This document shows, piece by piece, positions 7,956 through 16,067 of a stretch of 64,000 nt of DNA (position 1 is its first letter; the number at the start of each line of letters is the position of its first letter). A program made the position numbers and the translations under genes. The notes beneath the pieces are model-generated. The model was not told where the DNA came from and searched no databases. It saw only the letters and a list, made by a program, of their open reading frames with translations. Where the stretch lies: contig NZ_AFHI01000011.1 in assembly GCF_000217935.1 (NCBI RefSeq), positions 1 to 64,000 of the forward strand, given 5' to 3'. This DNA is from Rheinheimera sp. A13L. GTDB lineage: Bacteria; Pseudomonadota; Gammaproteobacteria; Enterobacterales; Alteromonadaceae.

Positions 7956-9335
7956 ATGGATTGGTTAAAAAAGGCGCGCTGGCATTCAGAACAACTGACA
8001 CAGCGGGCCTTTCACCGTCAGCTCAGACTGGGAGTCACAGGCTTAAGTGGTGCAGGAAAAACTGCACTCTTAACCGCACTGGTGCACCAACTGACCCAAA
8101 GTCATTCGTCTCATTTACCCTTTTTCTCTGTAATGCAAAAGCGTTGGCTGGGTGCTCGTATTGATGACAATCAATTGCCGCAGCTTCCCCGTTTTGGCTT
8201 TGAGAAAAACTTAAGTTACCTGCAGCAACAACCGGCCTGCTGGCCCCCATCTACTGTTGGCTGGAGTCAGTTGACCTTAGCATTACGTTATCAGAGCGAA
8301 TCCAGCTTACGTGCCCGCTTTCAGGATTATCAGGAAACTGAACTGGTACTGGTGGATTATCCGGGTGAGTGGCTGCTGGATTTACCCATGTTGCAACAGA
8401 ATTACCAGCAGTGGTGTGAACAAAGCTGGTTGCTGTTTGCTCAATCCCATAGGGCTGCCACCGCAAAGGGCTTTAAACAGCGGCTACAGACTATTGATTT
8501 AAATGATACGTCAGTGCTGGCAGTGCAGGAGTTGTGCGCTGACTACAGCACCTTACTAAAGCAATTCCGTGAAGTGGCTGGGGCTTATTTAAATCAGCCG
8601 GGCCGACTATTAGTACCTGGTGAATTTGAAGGCACCCCTTTGCTGCAATTATTGCCCTTGTTACCTGAACAGCTGGCACAAGGTGGGGCTTTGGTGGAGC
8701 TGATGCAAAAACATTTTGCCAGCTACCAAAGCAAAGTGATTGAGCCTTTTTACCGTCAGTACTTTTCAGGTTTAGACCGTCAGGTGGTGCTGGTTGATAT
8801 TTTGGGCGCACTGAATGCTGGTGAAGCCGCGCTTTTAGAGCTGAAACAAAGTTTATTGCTGATTTTGCAAAGTTTTGATTATGGCCCTGAACACTGGCTG
8901 CGGCGTATTTTTAAACCACGCATCAGTAAAGTGTTATTTGCGGTCAGTAAAGCCGACCACGTCACACCGGATCAGCATCAGGCGCTGACATTATTATTAC
9001 AACAGCTGTTGCTGCAACATCTGCAGAGCGTGAAATTTCAGCTGTGTCCGTACGAAGTGATGGCGATAGCGGCTATCAAAGCCAGCGAAGCAGGTTTTGT
9101 GAAACAGAATAGCCAGCAGCAGCCTTGTTTACGTGGTATCAGTGCAACAACAGGTGAAGCGCTCACCTATTATCCAGGCGACGTGCCACGTTATTGGCCT
9201 GATCATCAGCTGTTTACCGAACATCATTTTGAGTTTCAGTCCCTGGCTCCCTTGCCATGGCCTAAACAGCAAATGCTTGGGCATATCCGTTTGGATCATC
9301 TGCTCGAGTACTTGTTAGGAGATAAACTGACATGA
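7956..9335 (+). CDS. ycjX: YcjX family P-loop protein (DUF463), stress-associated
   Basis: YcjX/DUF463 family protein, 459 residues, close to E. coli YcjX in length. A P-loop GLSGAGKT is at residues 29-36, and a DYPGEWLLDLP segment near 134-144 is the family's DxPG motif. The molecular activity is poorly defined; it is a nucleotide-binding protein whose gene is co-induced with psp genes in enterobacteria. It lies 35 bases after pspC and overlaps ycjF by four bases, so it is probably part of the psp transcription unit. Confidence 0.9.
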   Translation: MDWLKKARWHSEQLTQRAFHRQLRLGVTGLSGAGKTALLTALVHQLTQSHSSHLPFFSVMQKRWLGARIDDNQLPQLPRFGFEKNLSYLQQQPACWPPSTVGWSQLTLALRYQSESSLRARFQDYQETELVLVDYPGEWLLDLPMLQQNYQQWCEQSWLLFAQSHRAATAKGFKQRLQTIDLNDTSVLAVQELCADYSTLLKQFREVAGAYLNQPGRLLVPGEFEGTPLLQLLPLLPEQLAQGGALVELMQKHFASYQSKVIEPFYRQYFSGLDRQVVLVDILGALNAGEAALLELKQSLLLILQSFDYGPEHWLRRIFKPRISKVLFAVSKADHVTPDQHQALTLLLQQLLLQHLQSVKFQLCPYEVMAIAAIKASEAGFVKQNSQQQPCLRGISATTGEALTYYPGDVPRYWPDHQLFTEHHFEFQSLAPLPWPKQQMLGHIRLDHLLEYLLGDKLT

Positions 9336-10345
9336 CCGATCTAAAACAAGCCAAAACCTTTAAAGAGGCCGATTTTATTGGCTCTGATGCGGTTTCAGAA
9401 CTGCCTCTGACCAAGGCAGTACAATTTGAGCTGGCAGATTTTGTGGTTGAGCCACAAGTCGGGCCGGAACCATCAAAACGCAAGCCTGTGTCCGCGCTGC
9501 TATGGGCTGGCGTCAGCAGTCTGCTGTTGTTAGTGGCTATCGCTTTATACAGCGCCCTGACCAGTATCCAGCAGGCTTTTACAGCGCCAGGTATCAGTAC
9601 TGTGCTGGAAGCCTTATTTTGTGTTGCTTTATTAACTTTAGGCGGCTTGCTGCTGCTGCGTGAATGGCGTTTATGGCGGCGTTTAGCAAAAACCAGAAAG
9701 TGGCAACAAGCACATCAGCGTATTCATGCCAGTATTCAGTATGGTGAAGCTGAACAGCTGTGTCTGGATATCGCCGCCGTTTTACCTGAATCAACACAGC
9801 AGGATGTGGCAGACTGGAAAGTACAAAAACAAACAGAACACAGTGATCAGGAACTGCTGGATTTGTTTGAATTAAAGGTGCTGAGTAAAGCCGATGCCCG
9901 TGTGCGGCAACAGATCCATCAAGCCTCTGCCGACACTGCTATGGCTGTGGCTGTCAGCCCTTTTGCTTTAGCAGATATGTTGCTGGTGCTCTGGCGCACC
10001 AGTAAATTGTTACGCCAGATGGCAGAAAGTTATGGCGCTTCTTTGGGGCAATTGCGTAGCCTGCTGTTGATCAAACATTTGTTTGCCGCTTTATTGTGGG
10101 CGGGCAGCTCAGAACTGGCGCTGGATTTAGGCTCAGATCTGATAGGAGCTGAACTGACCAGCAAATTATCCATGCGGGCAGGGCAAGGCTTAATAGCAGG
10201 TATGCTGGTCGCCCGCTTAGGTTTAGCTGCGCAGCAGTTGTTACGGCCTTTGCCTTTGGCGCAAAGCCAAAAGCTAAGTTTGTTGGATTTAAGTAAAGCC
10301 TTAGTGCGGCGTCTGCTGGGCAAAGCTGCTTCTTTGTCAACTTAA
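9332..10345 (+). CDS. ycjF: YcjF family inner-membrane protein (TIGR01620/DUF697)
   Basis: Membrane protein of 337 residues (E. coli YcjF about 353). A charged N-terminal cytoplasmic region is followed by two membrane segments near 50-70 and 90-110, then a helical domain with further hydrophobic stretches (GLIAGMLVARLGLAAQQLL). The function is unknown; it is nearly always coupled to ycjX, as here through an ATGA overlap. The psp-ycjXF order resembles that of E. coli, where tyrR also follows. Confidence 0.88.
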   Translation: MTDLKQAKTFKEADFIGSDAVSELPLTKAVQFELADFVVEPQVGPEPSKRKPVSALLWAGVSSLLLLVAIALYSALTSIQQAFTAPGISTVLEALFCVALLTLGGLLLLREWRLWRRLAKTRKWQQAHQRIHASIQYGEAEQLCLDIAAVLPESTQQDVADWKVQKQTEHSDQELLDLFELKVLSKADARVRQQIHQASADTAMAVAVSPFALADMLLVLWRTSKLLRQMAESYGASLGQLRSLLLIKHLFAALLWAGSSELALDLGSDLIGAELTSKLSMRAGQGLIAGMLVARLGLAAQQLLRPLPLAQSQKLSLLDLSKALVRRLLGKAASLST

Positions 10346-10374
10346 CGTTACATCTGTTGTTGTTTTTGTTAAAA

Positions 10375-10400
10375 CTGACGGTGCTGCTTCAGACCGTCAG
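10375..10400 (+). repeat. Inverted repeat upstream of megL
   Basis: CTGACGGT and ACCGTCAG are perfect 8-bp arms around a 10-base loop, 85 bases before the megL start. It may be a ycjF terminator lacking a T-tract or part of a megL control region; the adjacent AGATGTCT (10399-10406) matches seven of eight positions of the MetJ box consensus AGACGTCT. Confidence 0.4.
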
Positions 10401-10484
10401 ATGTCTATATGCCTTGTCGCTGATCTGCCTGCTCGGTATAAAAAACTCATAAAAAATAAAACAGTAGTAATGACAGGTGTTTTT

Positions 10485-11705
10485 ATGAGTAAGCAGCAGT
10501 ACAGTCATCCTGATACGGTATGTATTCATGCCGGAAAAACAGGTTTAAATCCACACGGCGCCTTAGCCACTCCTTTGTATCAGACCTCCACTTTTGTATT
10601 TGACAGTGCCGAACAAGGCGCAGCGCGTTTTGCCGGAGAAGAGCAGGGTTATATCTACACCCGTTTGGGTAACCCAACCACAAGAGAGCTGGAATTAAAA
10701 GTCGCAGCGCTGGAGGGCATGGAAGATGCGGCAGCTACTGCCACTGGTATGGGGGCAGTGGCTGCTGCCACTATGGCCTTTTTACAGCAAGGTGATCACC
10801 TGATCGCCAGCAAAGCGATTTATGGTTGTAGTTTTGCACTCTTTAACCATCAGTTTGCCCGTTATGGCATAGACGTCAGTTTTGTCGATATGACAGATCA
10901 TCACGCCATCAAACAGGCGCTGAAAGCCAACACCAAAATGATTTTTGCGGAAACACCAATTAACCCGACTCTGACCGTGCTCGATTTAGACTTTATTGGT
11001 CAGTTTGCTAAACAGCACCAACTGCTCTCAGTGATTGATAACACCTTCCTGACGCCTCTGCTGCAAAGACCAGCTGACTATGGCATAGATCTGATTTTGC
11101 ACAGTGCCACCAAGTACCTGAACGGCCATGGTGATGTAGTGGCAGGTATTATTGTTGGCAGTGCTGAACACATTACTCAGATTAAACTCACCACCCTGAA
11201 AGATATGGGCGCGACTATCAGTCCCCATGATGCCTGGTTGATTATCCGTGGCCTGAAAACCTTATCAGTGCGGATGGAGCGGCATTGCCAGAATGCGCAA
11301 AAAGTTGCGGAATATCTCGAAGCGCACCCGGCTATAGGGCAGGTGTATTACCCGGGGTTAAAATCTCATCCCGGCCACAAGTTTATCGGCAAGCAAATGA
11401 AAGCCGCTGGTGGCGTTCTGGCCTTTGAGCTCAATGGCAGTCTGGATGATGGCCGTTATTTTATTAATCAGTGTCAGTTACTGAGCCTTGCCGTCAGTCT
11501 CGGCGATGCAGAGTCACTGATCCAGCATCCGGCGTCAATGACTCATAGTCCTTATACGCCAGAAGAACGTCAAATGGCGGGTATTAGTGATGGCTTGATC
11601 CGTATTTCTGTAGGGCTTGAGCATGTCGAGGATATTATTGCTGACCTTAAGCAGGCACTGACATTAATGCAGCAAAAGCAGCAGAAGCCCCCCTTGTCGT
11701 TGTAA
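10485..11705 (+). CDS. megL: Methionine gamma-lyase
   Basis: PLP-dependent enzyme splitting L-methionine into methanethiol, ammonia and 2-oxobutyrate. It belongs to the Cys/Met metabolism PLP family. The PLP lysine lies in SATKYLNGHGD at residue 210. Cys115 in YGCSF corresponds to the cysteine (Cys116 in Pseudomonas putida) that distinguishes true methionine gamma-lyases from cystathionine enzymes. C-terminal motifs SLGDAESL, HPASMTH and YTPEER match the family. The start at 10485 (406 residues) fits homologues; earlier in-frame starts at 10401 and 10470 are possible. It appears to be monocistronic. Confidence 0.9.
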   Translation: MSKQQYSHPDTVCIHAGKTGLNPHGALATPLYQTSTFVFDSAEQGAARFAGEEQGYIYTRLGNPTTRELELKVAALEGMEDAAATATGMGAVAAATMAFLQQGDHLIASKAIYGCSFALFNHQFARYGIDVSFVDMTDHHAIKQALKANTKMIFAETPINPTLTVLDLDFIGQFAKQHQLLSVIDNTFLTPLLQRPADYGIDLILHSATKYLNGHGDVVAGIIVGSAEHITQIKLTTLKDMGATISPHDAWLIIRGLKTLSVRMERHCQNAQKVAEYLEAHPAIGQVYYPGLKSHPGHKFIGKQMKAAGGVLAFELNGSLDDGRYFINQCQLLSLAVSLGDAESLIQHPASMTHSPYTPEERQMAGISDGLIRISVGLEHVEDIIADLKQALTLMQQKQQKPPLSL

Positions 11706-11718
11706 CCATAGCTTTACA
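11701..11718 (+). promoter_or_regulatory. TyrR-box-like operator upstream of phhA
   Basis: TGTAAC-N6-TTTACA matches 11 of 12 fixed positions of the TyrR consensus TGTAAA-N6-TTTACA. It overlaps the megL stop codon and lies 120 bases before the phhA ATG. A TyrR gene lies downstream in the same cluster, so control of phhAB by TyrR is a natural inference. Confidence 0.65.
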
Positions 11719-11724
11719 AAAACA

Positions 11725-11752
11725 GCAGAGTTGACGTTCACGTCAACTCTGC
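11725..11752 (+). other. 12-bp perfect hairpin between megL and phhA
   Basis: GCAGAGTTGACG and CGTCAACTCTGC pair perfectly around the tetraloop TTCA. No T-run follows, so termination of megL would be inefficient or Rho-assisted; it could instead be an operator or a message-stabilising structure. Confidence 0.6.
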
Positions 11753-11837
11753 AATGGGTTAACAGCTGTTGTCCAATCCTCTAGTATCTGCCGCAACTAA
11801 AGGGTTCTGCCCATATAAAAGTGTTGAACAGGGTTCT

Positions 11838-12638
11838 ATGAGTAAATCAAGCAAGTATGTATCGCATCAGTCGGATAAAGATGGCTTTATTCACTGGTCG
11901 GCTGAAGAAAACCAAATCTGGTCTGAGCTTATGCAGCGTCAGCTTTCCTGTATTGAAGGCAAAGCCTGTGACGAATATCTGGATGGCCTGAAGAAGCTGA
12001 ATTTGCCTGTGGATCGTATTCCACAGCTGGCTGAAATTAATGAGGTATTAGAGCCAAGCACAGGCTGGAAAGTGACTGAAGTGCCGGCCTTGATTAGTTT
12101 TGATCGGTTTTTTCAGCTGTTAGCCAACAAAGAATTTCCGGTTGCCACTTTTATCCGCAGCAGGGAAGAGTTTGATTACCTGCAAGAGCCCGATGTGTTT
12201 CATGAAATATTTGGCCACTGCGCTATGCTGACTCATCCGGCTTTCGCTGAATTTACTCATACCTATGGCAAACTGGGCTTAGCCGCCAGCAAAGAAGACC
12301 GTGTGTATCTGGCGCGTTTGTACTGGTTTACTATTGAATTTGGCTTATTGAGCAGCAAAGATGGTTTACGTATTTATGGTGGCGGTATTTTGTCTTCACC
12401 AGGCGAAACTTTATACGCCATCAGCTCTGACGTACCAGAGCGCAGAGTGTTTGATGTAGTAGATGTGCTGCGCACGCCTTACCGTATCGACATTATGCAG
12501 CCTGTGTATTTTATGATTAATTCGATTAACGATTTATTTGATGTATCCCAACTGGATTTAATGGCTATGGTCCAACAGGCCCGTTCCCTGGGTTTACATG
12601 CACCTAAATTTCCGCCTAAAGAAAAAAAGGCGAGCTAA
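11838..12638 (+). CDS. phhA: Phenylalanine-4-hydroxylase
   Basis: Iron- and tetrahydropterin-dependent monooxygenase converting phenylalanine to tyrosine. The iron ligands are visible as His122 and His127 in HEIFGHC and Glu167 in FTIEFGL. At 266 residues it is a typical single-domain bacterial enzyme with no regulatory ACT domain. A TTG at 11769 could give a 23-residue extension, but the ATG at 11838 (MSKSSKY) fits homologues and is preferred. phhB follows after 27 bases and regenerates the pterin cofactor. A TyrR-like box upstream suggests induction by aromatic amino acids. Confidence 0.95.
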   Translation: MSKSSKYVSHQSDKDGFIHWSAEENQIWSELMQRQLSCIEGKACDEYLDGLKKLNLPVDRIPQLAEINEVLEPSTGWKVTEVPALISFDRFFQLLANKEFPVATFIRSREEFDYLQEPDVFHEIFGHCAMLTHPAFAEFTHTYGKLGLAASKEDRVYLARLYWFTIEFGLLSSKDGLRIYGGGILSSPGETLYAISSDVPERRVFDVVDVLRTPYRIDIMQPVYFMINSINDLFDVSQLDLMAMVQQARSLGLHAPKFPPKEKKAS

Positions 12639-12665
12639 GCTCTGCCTATAACTGAGAACACACTG

Positions 12666-13007
12666 ATGTCTGAATTAAAACAAGCCAAATGTGAAGCCTG
12701 CCGTGCTGATGCACCAAAGGTATCGGATGAAGAATTAGCCCAACTGATGCACCAGATCCCGGATTGGACCCCAGTGGCCCGTGATGGAATTTTACAGCTG
12801 GAACGTGAGTTTAAGTTTAAAAACTTTAAACTGGCCTGGGCTTTTCATCAGAAAGTGGCGCAGCTGGCTGAAGATGAAGGCCACCATCCGGCCTTGTTGC
12901 TGGAGTGGGGCAAGCTCACAGTGACCTGGTGGTCGCATTCGATCAAAGGCCTGCATAAAAATGATTTTATTTGTGCAGCGAAAACGGATGCGTTGTTAGT
13001 TTCTTAA
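12666..13007 (+). CDS. phhB: Pterin-4a-carbinolamine dehydratase
   Basis: Small enzyme (113 residues) that dehydrates 4a-hydroxytetrahydropterin formed by PhhA, allowing cofactor recycling. The family signature is visible: [12 protein letters not shown] with its paired histidines, followed by [16 protein letters not shown]. An N-terminal extension with two cysteines (CEAC) is seen in many gammaproteobacterial copies. It is cotranscribed with phhA. Confidence 0.95.
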   Translation: MSELKQAKCEACRADAPKVSDEELAQLMHQIPDWTPVARDGILQLEREFKFKNFKLAWAFHQKVAQLAEDEGHHPALLLEWGKLTVTWWSHSIKGLHKNDFICAAKTDALLVS

Positions 13008-13017
13008 CAGCTTCTGT

Positions 13018-13046
13018 TGTAGGGGATGGGCTTGTCCCATCCCGTT
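13018..13046 (+). repeat. REP-like palindrome with GTAG head, copy 1
   Basis: GTAG is followed by GGGATGGG, a short loop and CCCATCCC, then GTTTT. The architecture (GTAG head, G-rich arm, C-rich arm, CCCGTTT) is shared with the element at 39684-39715. It could also act as a phhB terminator because a T-rich stretch follows. Confidence 0.5.
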
Positions 13047-13130
13047 TTCTCTCCTCTGCTACACACTGTCCCCACACTGTGCTCCCTTCCTGCCGCGATT
13101 CCCCATGCTACGTACAAAGTACGAAGCGGA

Positions 13131-13148
13131 TGTGCATATTTCTTTACA
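13131..13148 (+). promoter_or_regulatory. TyrR-box-like operator upstream of tyrR
   Basis: TGTGCA-N6-TTTACA matches 10 of 12 fixed positions of the TyrR consensus. It lies 74 bases before the tyrR ATG. E. coli TyrR represses its own gene, so autoregulation is the likely role. Confidence 0.5.
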
Positions 13149-13221
13149 AATAGTACTGGTCTGCCTGAGCCTCTTTACCGTATGATTAAGATTAAGCAAA
13201 AGCTTGAGGTGGTTTTTTATC

Positions 13222-14784
13222 ATGAGGTTAGAAATTCATTGCCAGGACCGACTGGGTATTACTCAGGAAGTGTTAAATATCCTGGTCAGCTATCAGTTGG
13301 ATTTACGTGGTATTGAAGTGGACCCGATCCTAGGCCGGATTTATGTGTCGTTCCCGACTGTCGAGTTTGAAAAATTCCAGGAATTGATGGTGAAAATTCG
13401 CCGCATTCCCGGTGTCGACGATGTAAAAACTACGGCTTTTATGCCATCGGAGCGGGAGCACAATGAACTGACCACCTTATTACGCACTCTGCCGGACGGC
13501 ATTATTGCGGTAGACACCCGTGCTAATGTGACCATTATTAATGAAGCTGCGCTTGAAGCTTTATCTATGGAGCGCAGTGATATTGAAGGACAGTTGCTGA
13601 CCGCTATGGTCAAAGGTTTTAATTTAAGCCGCTGGCTGGAAAGTGATGATGTGCTGGCCCAAACCCGCAGGGTAGAAATTCAGAACAAACGCTTTATCGC
13701 TGACTTATTGCCTGTGTTGGTGCCGGGGGACGCGGGCAAAGATATTCTGGCCGGGGCTGTACTAAACCTGAAATCTGAAAGCCGTTTGGGTGAGCAGATG
13801 GTGGTGTTTAAAAAAGGCGATCAGGAAAGCTTTAATAATTTACATGCCCACAGCAATTTGATGCGCAAAGTTGTACGTGAAGCAAAGAAAATGGCTCAAC
13901 TGGACGCCCCGATTTTGATTATGGGTGAAACAGGCACAGGCAAAGAAGTTCTGGCGCGGGCTTGCCATGCGGCCAGCAGCAGAACAGGCAAACCCTTTTT
14001 AGCAGTGAATGTGGCCGCTATGCCGGATTTAGTCGCAGAATCTGAACTCTTTGGTCATGGCCCGAACGCCTTTCCCGGCGCCAGCGAAGCAAAAAAAGGT
14101 ATTTTTGAGCAAGCTAATAAAGGCACTGTGTTTCTCGATGAAGTGGGCGAGATGTCGCGTGAGTTGCAAACCAAGCTGATTCGCTTTTTGCAGGATGGCA
14201 GTTTCCGCCGTGTTGGTGATGAAAACGAAGTCAAAGTAGACGTGCGGGTAATTTGCACTACACAAAAAGACTTACCGGCTATGGTGCAGGAAGGCAAATT
14301 CCGTGAAGACTTATTTTACCGTTTAAACGTATTGACGCTGAACTTGCCACCGTTGCGTGAGCGTAAACAGGATGTTGTGCCTCTGGCCGAATTTTTTATC
14401 GCTCGTTTCGCTGCCCGCTTAGGTCGTAAAGCTCCGAAATTGACCGACTCCTGCGCACATTTTCTGCAGCATTACCCCTGGCCTGGTAATGTGCGTCAGC
14501 TAGAAAATGCTTTGTACCGGGCAGTGACTTTACTCGAAGGTTATGAGCTGGATAAAGAGCATATGCAGCTGCCAAGCTACACCAGTGACTTTGGCTATCT
14601 GGAAAAAGATTTTGATGGCACGCTGGACGAAGCAGTACGGAATTTTGAAGCGGACTTATTACGAAAACTCTATCCGGCTTATCCAAGTTCACGCCAGTTG
14701 GCGAAAAAACTCGGTTTAAGTCACACAGCTGTCGCTAATAAATTGCGCGAATATGGCATTAACCGTAAGAGCGTAAAAATTTAA
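13222..14784 (+). CDS. tyrR: Transcriptional regulator TyrR/PhhR
   Basis: Regulator of aromatic amino-acid metabolism (520 residues; E. coli TyrR 513). Domain order: ACT domain (1-72), PAS (about 85-190), AAA+ with Walker A GETGTGKE at 235-242, and a short C-terminal helix-turn-helix (SSRQLAKKLGLSHTAVANKL). The sigma-54 contact loop reads NAFPGA (282-287) instead of GAFTGA, losing the key threonine, so it probably acts at sigma-70 promoters as E. coli TyrR does. The ATG at 13222 (MRLEIHCQDRLG) matches the TyrR N-terminus; a GAGGTGG ribosome site lies upstream. Confidence 0.94.
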   Translation: MRLEIHCQDRLGITQEVLNILVSYQLDLRGIEVDPILGRIYVSFPTVEFEKFQELMVKIRRIPGVDDVKTTAFMPSEREHNELTTLLRTLPDGIIAVDTRANVTIINEAALEALSMERSDIEGQLLTAMVKGFNLSRWLESDDVLAQTRRVEIQNKRFIADLLPVLVPGDAGKDILAGAVLNLKSESRLGEQMVVFKKGDQESFNNLHAHSNLMRKVVREAKKMAQLDAPILIMGETGTGKEVLARACHAASSRTGKPFLAVNVAAMPDLVAESELFGHGPNAFPGASEAKKGIFEQANKGTVFLDEVGEMSRELQTKLIRFLQDGSFRRVGDENEVKVDVRVICTTQKDLPAMVQEGKFREDLFYRLNVLTLNLPPLRERKQDVVPLAEFFIARFAARLGRKAPKLTDSCAHFLQHYPWPGNVRQLENALYRAVTLLEGYELDKEHMQLPSYTSDFGYLEKDFDGTLDEAVRNFEADLLRKLYPAYPSSRQLAKKLGLSHTAVANKLREYGINRKSVKI

Positions 14785-14817
14785 ATACGCTTTGTGTGAT
14801 TTGCTCTACAAAGACCA

Positions 14818-14846
14818 GGCCCTAAAGCTCGTTTTAGGGCCTTTTT
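14818..14846 (+). terminator. Intrinsic terminator after tyrR
   Basis: GGCCCTAAA pairs with TTTAGGGCC (9 bp) around GCTCGT and is followed by TTTTT. It is placed 34 bases after the tyrR stop. Confidence 0.9.
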
Positions 14847-14866
14847 GTTTCTTATTTAAGCGAAAA

Positions 14867-14907
14867 GGCATTTTTGTCAGTTATTCTGTACAAAAATGCC
14901 CTTTTTT
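14867..14907 (+). terminator. Second terminator between tyrR and hppD
   Basis: GGCATTTTTGT pairs perfectly with ACAAAAATGCC (11 bp) around a 12-base loop, then CTTTTTT. With the preceding terminator it forms a tandem pair insulating hppD from tyrR. The A-rich left flank means it might work in both directions. Confidence 0.8.
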
Positions 14908-15000
14908 CGTCGCTCAGTCATCCGTGGAGTCTCTCTTCCATTTTTTTTGGGCAAGCGCAAGATAAGCACAAATTAGCCTGATTTTTTTCTGGAGATACTG

Positions 15001-16065
15001 ATGTTTGACCCTATTAACCCTTTGGGTACCGATGGTTTTGAATTTGTTGAGTACACTGCGGCCACAGAGCAGGGTATTGAGGATTTGAAGCAACTCTTTA
15101 GTTCTTTAGGTTTTACTGAAGTTGCTAAACACCGCTCTAAAGAAGCCTGGTTATACAAACAAGGTGATGTGAATTTTATTGTGAACGGTCAGCCAAATTC
15201 TCAGGCTGAACAGTTTGCAGCTGAACATGGCCCAAGCGTCTGTGCTATGGCATTCCGGGTGAAAGATGCAGCCGAAGCCTTACAGCACGCTGTGGCTAAC
15301 GGTGCTAAGGCCTACCAGAATCAGGTTGGCCCTATGGAGCTGAATATCCCGGCAGTGTATGGCATTGGCAGCAGCCTGTTGTATTTTGTTGACCGTTATG
15401 GTCAGAATTCTGTGTATGACGTTGATTTTAAATTCTACGATAACTGGCAAGCTGAAATGGCGAAAAACCAGGTGGGTTTAGAGGTAGTTGACCACCTGAC
15501 TCACAATGTACGTCGTGGCAATATGGCGCTATGGGCTGGTTTTTATGAGCGTATAGGTAACTTCCGCGAAATCCGTTATTTTGATATTGAAGGCAAGCTG
15601 ACAGGTCTGGTGTCTAAAGCCATGACTGCGCCTTGTGGCAAAATCCGTATTCCAATCAACGAGTCGTCTGATGATAAATCTCAGATTGAAGAGTTTATCC
15701 GTGAATACAAAGGTGAAGGTATTCAGCATATCGCCATGACCACAGAGAATATCTATGAAACAGTACGGACACTGCGTCAGCGTGGCATGGATTTTATGCC
15801 AACGCCAGATACCTATTACGAACGTGTAAACGCCCGTGTTGAAGGCCACACTGAAGATCTGGAACAGTTAAAAGAGCTGCGTGTACTGATTGATGGTGCG
15901 CCAATGAAAGACGGTATTTTATTGCAGATCTTTACCAAAACAGTGATTGGCCCTGTATTCTTTGAAATTATTCAGCGTAAAGGCAACGAAGGTTTTGGCG
16001 AAGGCAATTTCAAAGCTTTGTTTGAATCCATTGAAGAAGATCAAATCCGTCGCGGAGTACTGTAA
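15001..16065 (+). CDS. hppD: 4-hydroxyphenylpyruvate dioxygenase
   Basis: Fe(II) dioxygenase converting 4-hydroxyphenylpyruvate to homogentisate, the committed step of tyrosine breakdown (354 residues). Two vicinal-oxygen-chelate halves are visible; the iron ligands are His165 (VDHLTHN), His243 (GIQHIAM) and Glu322 (FFEIIQ). The Shine-Dalgarno CTGGAGA lies just before the ATG. It starts the operon hppD-hmgA-fahA, with two bases between it and hmgA. No clear TyrR box was found directly upstream. Confidence 0.96.
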   Translation: MFDPINPLGTDGFEFVEYTAATEQGIEDLKQLFSSLGFTEVAKHRSKEAWLYKQGDVNFIVNGQPNSQAEQFAAEHGPSVCAMAFRVKDAAEALQHAVANGAKAYQNQVGPMELNIPAVYGIGSSLLYFVDRYGQNSVYDVDFKFYDNWQAEMAKNQVGLEVVDHLTHNVRRGNMALWAGFYERIGNFREIRYFDIEGKLTGLVSKAMTAPCGKIRIPINESSDDKSQIEEFIREYKGEGIQHIAMTTENIYETVRTLRQRGMDFMPTPDTYYERVNARVEGHTEDLEQLKELRVLIDGAPMKDGILLQIFTKTVIGPVFFEIIQRKGNEGFGEGNFKALFESIEEDQIRRGVL

Positions 16066-16067
16066 CT

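Noticed and set aside
13026-13316. Open frames across the phhB-tyrR gap
   Set aside because: They run through the REP-like palindrome and out of frame into tyrR, with no ribosome site.
14793-14810. TGTGTG-N6-TCTACA, a weak TyrR-like box
   Set aside because: Only 8 of 12 matches and located before the tyrR terminators, so it is unlikely to serve hppD.
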